Source: Phyllostachys edulis (Eukaryota > Streptophyta > Magnoliopsida > Poales > Poaceae). From it: a stretch of DNA of 64,000 nt. Made by a program: the position numbers and the translations under genes. Under the pieces are notes generated by a model. The model saw only the letters and a list, made by a program, of their open reading frames with translations, had not been told where the DNA came from and made no database searches. The stretch spans positions 70,389,482-70,453,481 of the forward strand of contig CM070562.1 of NCBI GenBank assembly GCA_036346405.1. The letters run 5' to 3'. Positions 21,785-34,639 of the stretch are shown in pieces; position 1 is the stretch's first letter; each line of letters opens with the position of its first letter.

Positions 21785-24700
21785 TGTCGGACCCGGGAAC
21801 GAAAGATCCCGAACCCTCTGTGTTCATACACCAGTCCAGGATTTTCCGGTGTACACAGTTACAAAAAATGATATCATAACCAAGTCTCGCATTTCATTAA
21901 TAGTAAATCGAGTTCAAACAATTGGGCATTAAGCCAAATAAAGAAGTAAATAACACAAATGAAATAAAAGATAGTAGTAGGCGAGCGATCCGCCACAGTA
22001 ATCGCTGGGCGAACCTAGGCGTCGGTGTCCTCACCGTCCCCGATAGTAGTCTTCTCACGAAATTTTGTTGCATAAAGCAAGCATGAGCACAACTACTGTG
22101 CTCGCAAGTTACACCCAATATGGAATTTGTAATGCATGCATAAAGTAGACAAAGGACATTGGCGAGGTTATTTTATGTAAAGCGGCGCTTTCAATTTAAA
22201 TAATCATAATAGATTGCAAGGCCATTTTCATACAATATTTAAAATCAAAATTTAAATGACAATTGAATAATATGGATAACCTCCAAGAAAGGTGATGGAT
22301 ATCCTCCAATCACAATGGCTAACCGCCTAATTTTCCCACAGACTAACCATCCCGAAAACATCTGTTGAAACCATTTTAAAACCAAAAACAAGTCTAACTC
22401 AAAGTGGCTTTGCTAGCATGTCCATGATCATGACGCGCTATTCAATAGTTTTCTACTCTGCGAGTTTGTACAGCTTTACCCACACGAGATATTATACCCT
22501 TTGTGTCGGCCAATCCACGCTTCCTAAGGCGTGTGACAGAGTAAATATCACAAGGTCACACAATGATCTACCTCAAAGTACTCATGCCCGCTAAGGTTTC
22601 GCTTCCATTGGACTAGCCATCCTCCGGAGCCCCTCTTGCGCCATGTGGGACTCTTGTCTAACCAACACCCACTCATACAATATGGCACGAATATCTATGA
22701 GGTGTCCCAAATTATTAAGCCGTGTCCTTCCCATACAGGGACATGTGGTGGTACGTTTTGGCATAGCAAAGGAACGCTCAAAGGCGGTCCTTAATCGACT
22801 TAGGCGTCTTTCAAATTAAACCACGGGCTTTAATCCTAACCAGATTAAACCGTGCATAAACTCGCACCCACCTTTCATCCGTTACACCCAAGTCCAAACC
22901 ATCTTTATTTTATTTAGTAAAACCACCTTTTCAACAACTCTATGGTAAGACAATACCATAGGTTCAAGTTAAAACAAGTTTGTAAAGATTTGGCTAAATC
23001 CTCCCCAAAATCAAATCATGGTCTAAGTATTTGCTAAGCATTTCCAAACATTTTATCTATGGGGACAAGGGATGACATTTCAATATTCAATATTGGCCAT
23101 ACAAGGACAGTTGGAATATCTAATCATTTAAACAGGAATTTAAAATACTTGAATAAAAGTATGCATGCACTTAGTAATTTGAAAACTGAATTTAAATAAC
23201 TTTAAAATAGTGGGTGCAAGATGATCAAAGTATAACTTGCCTTCGCTGAAGTCTTGAAATTCTAATTCTTCGGAAGAATCAAATTCCCCGGAATCGTCGT
23301 AATCTAAACGTGAAAATACGACAATCAATTGAAATTCAAATAAATACAAGACGACGGTTCAAACTAACTCCAAATAAAATAATTATATTTTATTTAACTA
23401 GATAATAATCTTATAAGACCTTATAAGTTTGAAACATTCAGGTTGGAATTAGGAATTAAAAGATATGAATTTTACGAGTTTAAATCCTAAATTTGCAATT
23501 TACAAAGTCTAACTTAAAAAGGCAATTTAAACTAATTCCATATAAACTAATTTTAATTATTAAGCTAGGTAATATTTTTATAAAATTTTAGAAACTTAAT
23601 TTCACAAAATTTGGAGTTGGAAATCGATGATATGAATTTTACACATTTTAATTTAAATTTGAAATTTAAATGGATTTCTAAATTCTAAAACAGAACTAAA
23701 CTGAACTCCATATTGAATAATCATATTTTATTTAGTTGGATAATAATTTTCTAAGATTTTAGCAATTTGAATCGTCTAATTTGGAATTATGGTTCGTAAG
23801 ATATGAATTTTACAAGTTAAATTCCTAAATTAGTGGTTTAAATTATTTCAAATTCATACAGACAGTTTAAACCTATTCCAATTCAAATTTTTATATTTTA
23901 TTTAGCTAGGTATTAATTTTATCAAATTTTAGAAATTGGAATCACCTAATTTGGAATTAGAATGCAAAAGTTATGAATTTTACAAATTAAATCCTAAATC
24001 TGTGATTTAAATCAATTTTTCCGAATTATTTTTCTAAAGGAAACTCTAATTATTGCGCATGGTGACATCAGCAAAGAATTTCCGGATTTAAAAGAAATTA
24101 AATAAATTACGACGTGCGGGCCCTTGTGTGTCAGAGACACTACCACATGGACCAAGTCCACAGAGCCTTTGGCTAGAGGGTGGTGATGCGGGTGTGGCGT
24201 GGTCGCCACGTCGGCACCACGTCTTGAGATTGAGGACGTGGCGCTTCGTGGCGATGACATGGCGCATTCGTGGCGCGGCCACGTCATCTCGACACCGGCG
24301 GCGGCTCGGCTACGGGCTCATCGGCGATAGGGGCTCCGGCGAGGGCGGCGGGTGATGCCAATAGCATGAGGGCGACGAGGCGATCTCAGTGCTTACCTGC
24401 TTGGCGAAAGATCGACGGTGAAAGGCCGGCGGCGAGGAAGACTTGCGGCGGCGAAAAGGGGTCCTACGGCGGCGACGGGCTGCGGTGGCTCTCCGGGCTG
24501 GGGAAGATGCGCACGGGGACGGCGAGGATGAGGCGGTGCCGAGGGTACAAGCGGCGGCGGCGGGGAGGCGTCGTTGGCACCGGAATCGGAGAAGAAGGCG
24601 CTCGCGGTGGCCGGCGGTAAACTCCGAAATTCGGCGAGATGAGGAGCAGAGAGGGAGGGTGAGTGGCGGTGGCGGGGTGAGGGAACGATTGCGCACCCGG

Positions 24701-25391
24701 GGCTCCCATTTATAGGGGCCGGGGCAGAGGAAAGGGGGAAGTTCGTGCGCAAGACCGTGGCGGCGGCGGTTGCGGCGTGCGGCCGATTCGTGCGCGGAGA
24801 AGAGGGGGAGAGTGGGGAGTGGGGGCGGCCCGTGCGTGCGGTTCGTTGCAAGACGCACGCGCCAAGATCGGGCGATTAGAGGTGGTTCAAGCTCCCCTGC
24901 CCAATGGCGGCGAAAAAGGGCCTCCTGAGGAAGAAAGGCCTGGGGAAGAGATGACCCGGGGCGGGCCCGCGTGGAAGTGAGGAGGCGCCTACTGGCGGGT
25001 GGGGCCGAGAGGTGAAAAGGGACAGAGGAGGCGCGGTGGGCTTGGCTCCGGGTGGGCCGAAATGGGGAGGAAGTGGGCCGGACAGTTTGAATTTGGCCCA
25101 AAGGCATTTAGGTATTTTAAACTGATTTCCTATTTTAAATATTCAGGTTAATTCAAATAGGCTTTAAAAATTAGTAAATAAATCCTAAAAATTCTAGAAA
25201 AATTTCTGGATGATTCTAGAATTCTTCTGGACTCAGATAAAATAACTCTAACTTAAAGTTGTTAATAGATTTTGAATTAGAATTTCTTTTTAGCTTTCAA
25301 CAATTTGAAGAATAGTTTTTAAATTGCAGACAATTCACAAATTCAAATAAATTTTCCACTTAAATAAAATTTGAAATTTTGGGCTGTTACA
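21785..25391 (-). repeat. Chromovirus 3' LTR (3.6 kb)
   Basis: This is the left copy, next to the polypurine tract. A TATA-like TATAAATGG (minus) lies at about 24707-24716, with a consensus CAG/GTAAGC donor at 24397/24396. The mini-exon-like module is at 23241-23303. It differs from the right copy mainly by short indels. Confidence 0.9.
23241..23303 (-). other. 63-nt mini-exon-like module in the chromovirus LTR
   Basis: Upstream (minus) is the acceptor-like ACGTTTAG and downstream is GCAAGT, the consensus for a GC-type donor. In the 2+60+1 phase it encodes YDDSGEFDSSEELEFQDFSE, a strongly acidic peptide. A GT donor lies about 1.1 kb upstream at 24396. The copy in the solo LTR at 57904-57966 keeps the length of 63 nt but has stops. 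Confidence 0.55.
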
Positions 25392-25429
25392 AACCTCCCC
25401 CCCTTAAGGGAATCTCGACCCCGAGATTC
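25392..25429 (-). promoter_or_regulatory. Chromovirus polypurine tract and hairpin
   Basis: On the minus strand the purine-rich tract ends directly at the 3' LTR. It is preceded by GAATCTCG, GGGT and CGAGATTC, an 8-bp perfect inverted repeat. The tract primes plus-strand synthesis; the role of the hairpin is unknown to me. Confidence 0.65.
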
Positions 25430-25616
25430 AGACATGTCCAGCAAGGAGATGGGGATATCCTGTCTTAATATCTTCCTCTCGCTCCCAAGTGGCTTCACTT
25501 TCCGGGTGGTGACTCCTTGAACTTTGTATGAGCGGATGATCTTGTTCCGTGTGACGCTCTGCGGCGTCGTAATCTTGATCGGTTGCTCCACATAAGTGAG
25601 GTCCTCTTGCGATCAA
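25428..25616 (-). pseudogene. Chromodomain remnant of integrase
   Basis: Fragments PIKI, RNKIIRSYKVQ and EATWEREEDI occur in order, but in two frames. They match the group II chromodomain at the integrase C-terminus of chromoviruses, which binds methylated histone H3 and steers integration to heterochromatin. At least one frameshift separates the halves, and the usual Trp after YKVQ is lost in the frame shift. Confidence 0.6.
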
Positions 25617-28435
25617 TGCCTTCCGAAGAGTCGATCTTGAGCACTCGAAGGCATTTCTTTAGTGTGAAACATGGAAGACATTGTGTCTGGCGGACAAAGA
25701 TCTTTGGTAGCTCAAGCCGATATGCAACTTCACCTCTTCTTGCCAAAATCTTGTAAGGTCCCACAAATCTAGGTGCAAGTTTTCCTTTGGTTCGAACCTT
25801 CTTACTCCTCGGAGTGGGGTAACTTCGGAGATAGACAAAATCTCCTTCTAAAAGGTCAACTCTCGTACGATTATCAAGATAACTCTTCTGTCGGGTTTGA
25901 GCTACTTTCGGATGCTCTCTTATTGCCTTAACCTTACTTTCACTTCTTTGATCAACTCGGCCCAAAGAATCGATGCTCTCCCACTTCATCCCATAGAAGC
26001 GGAGTTCGCATTTCTGCCATACAAAGCCTCAAATGGGGACATTTGAAGACCGGCTTGATAGCTATTGTTATCTGAAAATTCGCATAGGGCGATTCTTGTC
26101 CCAACTTTTCCGTAATCCAAGGCGCAGTTCGAAGCATGTCTTCAAGGATCTGTTGACTCGTTCGTCCGCCATCCGTCTGCGGATGATATGCGATCTTGAA
26201 ATTGAGTCTGGTTCCCAAGGCTTCATGCGAGACTCGCCAAAATCTTGATGTAAATCTGTGATCCTCATCGGATCGATCTTCTTGGGCACTCCGTAGATGC
26301 ACGATCTTAGCCATATATAACTCTGCCAACTTCTTTGCTCGGGTAGGTGGTCTTGACGGAAGGAAATGAGCTACTTTAGTTAACCGATCAATTATCACCC
26401 AGATGGAATCACATCTGGACCGAGTCCTAGGAAGTCCGGTGATGAAATCCATACCAACTTCTTCCCACTTCCACTCGGGGATCGGTAGCAGTTGTAACAA
26501 ACCAATGGGTCTTTGATGTTACGCCTTGACGCTACCGACAAACATCACAACAGACTCTGAACTCAAGAATTTCCGCTTCATCTTGACCCACCAATATCTT
26601 TCCTTAAGATCTGGTACATCTTGGTGCTTGCCGGTGAATGGAATAAGGCGACTCATGGGCTTCCTTCGAATCGATCGCTTTAAATCCTGATCCGATGACG
26701 CAGATGCGGTTCCGAACCACACTGTTCCTTCCTCATCTTCGTGAATCTCAAGCTTTGCCTCTTCTCATATTCTTCTTGATCTCCTTGATGTCTTCATCTA
26801 CCAATTGTTTTTCTTTGATCGACTCAAAGTGTTGGTTGAACTTCCAACGATTCACACATCCTTGCTCAACAATCTCCAAGTTCGGATGCTTCAATTCTTC
26901 ATATAACTCTGGTGATTCTCTGAACCAAAATGGTATTGCAATACGCCTTCTCGCCAGGGCATCCGCAACTACATTTGCCTTGCCCGATGGTAATGGATCT
27001 CAAGGTCATAATCCTTTATCAATTCTAGCCATCTTCTCTGCTCGGAGATTAAGGTCGACCGGGTGAATATGTACTTAAGACTCTTATGATCCGTGAAAAC
27101 TTCACAAAGTTACTGGCGAGATAATGCCGCCAGATCTTTAATGCATGCACAATCGCTGCTAATTCGAGGTCATGAGTTGGATAATTCCCTTCGTGTGGCC
27201 TCAACTGACGGGATGCATAAGCTACCGCTTTGCCTTCTTGCATCAATACACAACCGAGTCCCTGACGAGATGCGTCGCAGAAAATTACAAAATCCTTATG
27301 AATGTCCCAGTAGTACCAATACAAAGTGCGAAACTAATCTTGTCTTCAGCTCTTGGAAACTTTCCTCACAAGCATCTGTCCACTCAAATTTCTTCTCCTT
27401 CTTCAGAAGTTGAGTCATTGGTCTTGCTATCTTGGAGAAACCTTCAATGAATCTGCGATAATACCCGCCAATCCAAGGAAGCTTCTCACATCTGTGATGA
27501 CTTGGGTTGTTTCCAATCCATTACCGCTTCGACCTTGGTCGATCTATCACCACTCCTCTTGCGGACACAATATGTCCAAGGAATGCCACGACTTAGCCAA
27601 AATTAGCACTTCTTCGAATTTGGCATAAAGTCGGTGCTCTCTGAAGTTTTCCCAAAATTACCTCGAGATGGTCCTCATGCTCTTCTTCATTCTTTGAATA
27701 GATAAGGATGTCATCGATGAAAACAACCACAAACTTATCCAAGAATTCCATAAACACTTTGTTCATCATATTCATGAAATAAGCAGGGGCGTTTGTCAAA
27801 CCGAAAGACATTACTGTAAACTCGTACAACCCATATCTGGTGGTGAAAGCTGTCTTCGGAATATCTTCTGGTCTGATCTTCAGTTGGTGATAGCCAGATC
27901 TCAAATCAATCTTCGAGAATACACTTGCTCCTTTCAGTTGATCGAACAAGTCATCAATCCTAGGTAGCGGGTACTTGTTCTTGATTGTCACTTCATTGAG
28001 TGACCTATAATCCACACACATCCTCATACTATTGTCTTTCTTCTTGACGAATAAAACAGGTGCTCCCCAAGGTGATGAACTGGGTCGAATATATCCCTTG
28101 CTCCTCAATTCTTCAATCTGTTTCTTCATCTCGCCAATTCATTGGCCAAGCATCTGTAGGGTCGCCGAGATTGGAGCGGTCCACAGGACTAAGTCAATTA
28201 AGAACATTATGTCCTGTCCGTTGGCATGCCGTAAATCATCAAGAAAGACATCCGGGAATTCTTGCACCACTGGTATATCTTCAAGCTTTAGCTCCTTCAA
28301 GCTGGTCAGAATGGAACTTCCTCCGATGCAGGTCTTGGGCTTGAATTCAACTGTGACTCCTTCCTCATTAGTGAGAGTAATAGACCTATTGGCACAATCT
28401 ATCCGTCCTTGATTCTGGCTAGCTACCCATCCCAA
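25495..28435 (-). pseudogene. Chromovirus pol: protease end, RT, RNase H, integrase
   Basis: In minus-strand order: the protease end (about 28435-28380, GWVASQNQGRIDCANRS); reverse transcriptase (28129-27593) with VDYRSLNEVTIKNKYPLPRI and the catalytic FIDD in VVVFIDDILIYS; RNase H (27324-27049) with FVIFCDASRQGLGCVLMQ and the DLELAAIVHAL helix; then integrase. Integrase fragments include ERYWWVKMKRKF near 26590 and VGMDFITGLP near 26440, the first catalytic Asp, followed by the ARFVGPYKIL-type C-terminal region near 25750. Frames change between domains and within integrase. The protease active-site Asp-Ser-Gly region, expected near 28620, is damaged by a short deletion that leaves a stop. 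The product would copy RNA to DNA and insert it. Confidence 0.85.
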
Positions 28436-28665
28436 GTATTACATCCGGACCTTGAGAATGCAAGACTATCAAGTCTCGCCATGAAGGAAACTCCTGATAT
28501 CTCGAGGTAAGATTCGGGCAGAGAATCGGTTCTCATTTACGAGCCCGGGAATGGATTATCATAGGATTACTTAATGGAGAAATAGGTAACCCATTTTGCC
28601 CACAAACTTATTGGATACAAAAGAATGCGAAGCTCTAATCAAACAGGCGTCGATGCGGTATCATA

Positions 28666-29831
28666 TTAACGAAACGTACCAAGGACGACATCTGGTCTTT
28701 GCTGAAGCTTCTCTCGCCAGGCGTGATTCACACGTCCCTTCGTGAATCGCCCGCCGCTTTGGGGTGCCGCCGGTGGCTGGTGCTCCCGATCTTGCTTTGT
28801 TTGGTGTTGTAGATCGCCGCTTCTTGGGCACTTGTTGGCATAGTGTCCAGTCTCGTTACAATGGAAGCATGTCACTCCTGCTGCTGATGAAGTTGGGTTC
28901 TTCTGCTGAAACTGTCCTGCAGATGCATTGTTGCGGAAGCCGGGAGAGTTGGAGCGTTGTCTTGTCTTGGAGCTCGGGTGTAGAGGATCGAACCTTCCAC
29001 TCGAGGTGGTGAGGCCGAGCAAAGCGAGGCTTGGGTTGCCCTCGAGTTGAACTTCGAGCGCCATCCTCCGCTTGCGGTTCTCCATCTGCAGATGTTTGGC
29101 CTCCTGGCGAAAAGCTTTATTCACTAACTGCTGGAAGTCAGTGTAGTCATTGGAGACCAGCTGGACTGAGATCTCATCGTTCAAACCATCCATGAACCTT
29201 TCCTGCCTTTCTTCATCACTAGCCACATCTGCGGGGGCATAGCGAGCAAGCCGGTTGAACTTGTGCAGTATTCACCTTTGTCGCGGTTGCCTTGTTTGGC
29301 GCGTGGAACTCTTTCTTCTTTAGGGTCATTATCCTGCGGGATATGTGCATGGCGGAAAGCCCGCACAAACTCCGCCCAAGAGATAGTCTCGTCGGCATGG
29401 GAGATGTTATAGTTATCCCACCATTCCGATCACGGGACCGGTGAGTGGTGAGAGGCAAACAGACTCTCTCACGATCAAGACATCGAGTGATATCCACTTC
29501 TTTCCGATAGCACGAATCCGATCATCGGCATCCATCGGCTCTGTCTTTCTTTGGAGAATGTCGGTGGGCGCATGCGCATGAAATCTGCCATGGTCAATCT
29601 CTGCGCGGGTGGAGGTGGTGGTGCAGTCCGAGTTGTTGCTTGCACATTCTGCACGCTGTTGAGGGACTGAGCCAGGAGGTTAATCAGATGGTTTTGGTTT
29701 TCCATCATCTGACGCCAATCTGGTCCTTCTGCTGGTGGCGGTGGTGGTTGCTGCACGGGATCCTCCTGATAATCTGCGCTTTCGTTGCCCCGACCTTGGA
29801 CACTACCACTGCCGGTACGGGTGGTCACCAT
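28666..29831 (-). pseudogene. Chromovirus gag
   Basis: The ATG at 29831 begins MVTTRTGSGSVQGRGNES and continues through MADFMRMRPPTF. Further on come FVRAFRHAHIP, QERFMDGLNDEISVQL and one zinc knuckle CFHCNETGHYANKC. The frame ends at RPDVVLGTFR, where protease begins. At least two frameshifts lie between about 29500 and 29200. Gag forms the particle and packages element RNA. Confidence 0.85.
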
Positions 29832-30725
29832 CTGCTAGAACTCCAAGGATTAGGAGAGGTAGATGATAGGGAAAGGTAAATTCAAGATCATACAAGACAA
29901 AAAGGCGATTTTTCCAAGAAACTCTTTTATTAATTTATTTTATTCAAGATTATGGCTACCACAAGGTATTAGTAGCTCATAATTAGCAACTAAGGATCGA
30001 ACTAAAGGAAAGATAACAACTATGGGGTACTAGGAGTATAGTCCGGCTCACTAGAGCTAGTCTCTTGACCTTGTAGCTAGCTAGCTCATGATTACGGTCT
30101 TGACTTCTCCTCTGCCTCCTGTAGTCTGCATTACGGCGGTGAGCAAATCATTCAAGGTGTTTAGTAGGCATAATCCAAAGCCTTAGCCAGATCCACCGTG
30201 TGTCGATTCGGGAATCTTCGTCTCTAGCGGAGTTGAAAGTACTCGTCGAAGTCGGGTCGGAATGTGCATCGGGTAGTAATGAAACCCGGTGCCTGAAAGC
30301 GATGATTGTAGGTGTAGCGAAGGTGGCGGACTGCCTCTCTTGCCGCATCTTGCATGCCATCATCAAAGTTGTCGCGTCGGATCGGAGCGTCAAAGACGTG
30401 GAAGACGATGTCCGGTGCGAGGTTGGAGTAGATGAGCACCTCTACTCTCCACACTATTGTTCTTCCACAGTACTTGAATCCTTGGAAAGTTGGCCTCTTC
30501 GGTAACCAGTCTTGCATCATTTCCCAAAGTATCTCGGCCCGCTTTCGATAGAAAGGCTCCGTGGGAAGTAGCGTCCAGATCTCGACCATCTAAAATTTTG
30601 AGATAGAGATAAGTTAGTAAACATTTTAAAGAGAAAGGTTGAGAATGACTCGATAGACTCAAAATAGTTTTTGCTTTTGAAAATAAGTCCTTAGGACAAT
30701 TCTAGGGCCACGTCCTCAGACGACA

Positions 30726-30738
30726 TGGCTCGATACCA
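30726..30738 (-). promoter_or_regulatory. Chromovirus primer-binding site
   Basis: TGGTATCGAGCCA on the minus strand, four bases inside the 5' LTR. It resembles the initiator tRNA-Met site TGGTATCAGAGC with one or two bases lost. Confidence 0.6.
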
Positions 30739-30742
30739 CTTT

Positions 30743-33700
30743 TGTCGGACCGGAACGAAAGATCCCGAACCCTCGTGTTCATACACCACCCGGATTTTCC
30801 TGTGTACACGCTTACAAAAATGATATCATAACCAAGTCTCGCATTTCATTAATAGTAAATCGAGTTCAAACAATTGGGCATTAAGCCAAATAAAGAAGTA
30901 AATAACACAAATGAAATAAAAAGATAGTAGTAGGCGAACGATCCGCCACAGTAATCGCAGGGCGTAACCTAAGCGTCGGTGTCCTCACCGTCCCGATAGT
31001 AGTCTTCTCCTGAAATTTTGTTGCATAAAGCAAGCATGAGCACAACTACTGTGCTCGCAAGTTACACCAATATGGAATTTGTAATGCATGCATAAAGTAG
31101 ACAAAGGACATTGGCGGGGTTATTTTATGTAAGCGGCGAGCTCAATTTAAATAATCATAATAGATTGCAAGGCCATTTTCATACAGATTTAAAATCAAAA
31201 TTTAAATGACAATTGAATAATATGGATAACCTCCAAGAAAGGTGATGGATATCCTCCAATCACAATGGCTAACCGCCTAATTTTCCCCACAGACTAACCA
31301 TCCCGAAAACATCTGTTGAAACCATTTTAAAACCAAAAACAAGTCTAACTCAAAGTGGCTTTGCTAGCATGTCCATGACCGCGGACGCGGCTATTCGAAT
31401 AGTTTTCTACTCTGCAGAGTTTGTACAGCTTTACCCACACGAGATATTATACCCTTTGTGTCGGCCAATCCACGCTTCCTAAGGCGTGTGACAGAGTAAA
31501 TATCACAAGGCCGTTACAATGATCTACCTCAAAGTACTCATGCCCGCTAAGGTTTCGCTTCCATTGGACTAGCCATCCTCCGGGAGCCCCCTCTTGCGCC
31601 ATGTGGGACTACTGTCTAACCAACACCCACTCATACAATATGGCACGAATATCTATGAGGTGTCCCAAATTATTAAGCCAGGTCCTTCCCATACAGGACA
31701 TGTGGTGGTACGTTTTGGCATAGCAAAGGAACGCTCAAAGGCGGTCCTTAATCGACTTGGGCGTCTTTCAAATTAAACCACGGGCTTTAATCCTAACCAG
31801 ATTAAACCCGCATAAACCTCGCACCCACCTTTCATCCGTTACACCCAAGTCCAAACCATCTTTATTTTATTTAGTAAAACCACCTTTTCAACAACTCTAT
31901 GGTAAGACAATACCATAGGTTCAAGTTAAAACAAGTTTGTAAAGATTTGGCTAAATCCTCCCCAAAATCAAATCATGGTCTAAGTATTTGCTAAGCATTT
32001 CCAAACATTTTATCTATGGGGACAAGGATGACATTTCAATATTCAATATTGGCCATACAAGGACAGTTGGAATATCTAATCATTTAAACAGAATTTAAAA
32101 TACTTGAATAAAAGTATGCATGCACTTAGTAATTTGAAAACTGAATTTAAATAACTTTAAAATAGTGGGTGCAAGATGATCAAAGTATAACTTGCCTTCG
32201 CTGAAGTCTTGAAATTCTAATTCTTGGAAGAATCAAATTCCCGGAATAATCGTCAGTAATCTAAGCGTGAAAATACGACAATCAATTGAAATTCAAATAA
32301 ATACAAGACGACGGTTCAAACTAACTCCAAATAAAATAATTATATTTTATTTAACTAGATAATAATCTTATAAGACCTTATAAGTTTGAAACATTCAGGT
32401 TGGAATTAGGAATTAAAAGATATGAATTTTACGAGTTTAAATCCTAAATTTGCAATTTACAAAGTCTAACTTAAAAAGGCAATTTAAACTAATTCCATAT
32501 AAACTAATTTTAATTATTAAGCTAGGTAATCTTTTTATAAAATTTTAGAAACTTAATTTCACAAAATTTGGAGTTGGAAATCGATGATATGAATTTTACA
32601 CATTTTAATTTAAATTTGAAATTTAAATGGATTTCTAAATTCTAAAACAGAACTAAACTGAACTCCATATTGAATAATCATATTTTATTTAGTTGGATAA
32701 TAATTTTCTAAGATTTTAGCAATTTGAATCGTCTAATTTGGAATTATGGTTCAGAAGATATGAATTTTACAAGTTAAATTCCTAAATTAGTGGTTTAAAT
32801 TATTTCAAATTCATACAGACAGTTTAAACCTATTCCAATTCAAATTTTTATATTTTATTTAGCTAGGTATTAATTTTATCAAATTTTAGAAATTGGAATC
32901 ACCTAATTTGGAATTAGAATGCAAAAGTTATGAATTTTACAAATTAAATCCTAAATCTGTGATTTAAATCAATTTTCCCGAATTATTTTTCTAAAGGAAA
33001 CTCTAATTATTGCGCATGGTGACATCAGCAAAGAATTTCCGGGATTTAAAAGAAATTAAATAAATTCTGACGTGCGGGCCCCTTGTGTCAGAGACACGGC
33101 TCACATGGACCAAGTCCACAGAGCCTTTGGCTAGAGGGGTGGTGATGCGGGTGTGACGTGGTCGCCACGTCGGCACCACGCGTGCGGGATTGAGGACGTG
33201 GCGCTTACGTGGCGATGACATGGCGCATTCGTGGCGCGGCCACGTCATCTCGACACCGGCGGCGGCTCGGCTACGGGCTCATCGGCGATAGGGGCTCCGG
33301 CGAGGGCGGCGGGTGATACCAATAGCATGAGGGCGACGAGGCGATCTCAGTGCTTACCTGCTTGGCGAAAGATCGACGGTGAAAGGCCGGCGGCGAGGAA
33401 GACTTGCGGCGGCGAAAAGGTCCTACGGCGGCGACGGTCATGCTCTCATTTGGGAAGATCGCCGAGGATGGCGAGATGAGGCGGTGCCGAGGGTACAAGC
33501 GGCGGCGGGAGGCGTCGTTAACACCGAATCGGAGAAGAAGGCGCCATGGTGGCCGTGATAAACTCAAAATCGGTGAGATGAGGAGCAGAGAGGAAGGGTG
33601 AGTGGCGGTGGCGGGGTGAGGGAACGATTGCGCACCCGGGGCTCCCATTTATAGGGGCCGGGGCAGAGGAAAGGGGAAGTTCGTCGCAAAGACCGTGGCG

Positions 33701-34326
33701 GCGGCGGCGTCTGACCGATTCGTCTTGTGAAGAGAGAGAGAGGGAGAGTGGGAGCGGGGGCGGCGTGCGTGCGGTTTACAGACGCACGCGCCAAGATCGA
33801 AGCGATTAGAGGTGGTTCAAGCTCCCTTGGCTCCAATGGCGGCCGAAAAAGGGGCTCCCTGCGAGGAAGAAAGGCCTGGGGAAGAGATGACCCGGGGCGG
33901 GCCCGCGTGGAAGTGAGGAGGCGCCTACTGGCGGGTGGGGCCGAGAGGTGAAAAGGGACAGAGGAGGCGCGGTGGGCTTGGCTCCGGGTGGGCCGAAATG
34001 GGGAGGAAGTGGGCCGGACAGTTTGAATTTGGCCCAAAGGCATTTAGGTATTTTAAACTGATTTCCTATTTTAAATATTCAGGTTAATTCAAATAGGCTT
34101 TAAAAATTAGTAAATAAATCCTAAAAATTCTAGAAAAATTTCGGATGATTCTAGAATTCTTACGGACTCGAATAAAATAACTCTAACTTAAAGTTGTTAA
34201 TAGATTTTGAATTAGAATTTCTTTTTAGCTTTCAACAATTTGAAGAATAGTTTTTAAATTGCAGACAATTCACAAATTCAAATAAATTTTCCACTTAAAT
34301 AAAATTTGAAATTTTGGGCTGTTACA
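30743..34326 (-). repeat. Chromovirus 5' LTR (3.6 kb)
   Basis: This is the right copy, next to the primer-binding site. It is colinear with 21785-25391 over its full length. It carries the same TATA and donor arrangement and a copy of the mini-exon module near 32190-32255 with small length changes. Confidence 0.9.
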
Positions 34327-34639
34327 CTGCACTTTGTCCTTGTATCGATCTCCCCTTTCTTTGTCTTGAATGGAACAGTCACCATCTTGAAAATCTTCCA
34401 ACAATATGATCTTTGTTTTTATCTCTCAGTTGCCTTCGGAGATCCCTTCCGCCTTTTTGCCTCCCTCTTAGATATTTCTTGAGACACAGTACCATCTTCT
34501 GTCAAAGTCACATCTTGTTCATCATCATTTGAACTTGAAGAATGCACCGAAACATGTCCTTGTACCCCTCCTCATCAGATGGTAGACCATGTTGATCATC
34601 ATCTACCATATCCTCCCAATCTGCATCCTCGCTCGACGA
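34327..34639 (-). pseudogene. hAT transposase, exon 2 up to the chromovirus insertion
   Basis: The acidic N-terminal region is followed by a lysine/arginine-rich stretch and the first half of a BED zinc finger (SYCWKIFK, then TKC). At least one frameshift lies in the acidic part. The coding sequence stops at the chromovirus and resumes at 21784. The CTGCA bases at 34327-34331 are the right copy of the target duplication. Confidence 0.65.

Larger units (their letters stand above)
21785..34326 (-). mobile_element. Full-length Ty3/gypsy chromovirus (Tekay/RIRE3-like)
   Basis: The LTRs are 21785-25391 and 30743-34326. On the minus strand they start TGTAACAGCCC and end TCCGACA. Exact 5-bp duplications CTGCA lie at 21780-21784 and 34327-34331. 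The primer site resembles initiator tRNA-Met with a small deletion (TGGTATCGAGCCA, 30726-30738). The polypurine tract is at 25392-25410. The interior carries gag and pol in the order gag, protease, reverse transcriptase, RNase H, integrase, chromodomain remnant, all on the minus strand and all broken by frameshifts. Chromodomain plus long LTRs place it in the Tekay/Del lineage; the RIRE3 comparison is from memory. Confidence 0.9.

Noticed and set aside
24310..25107. 265-codon Pro/Ser/Arg-rich minus-strand frame
   Set aside because: It lies over the GC-rich promoter part of the chromovirus LTR, recurs broken in the other LTR copies and has no conserved domain.
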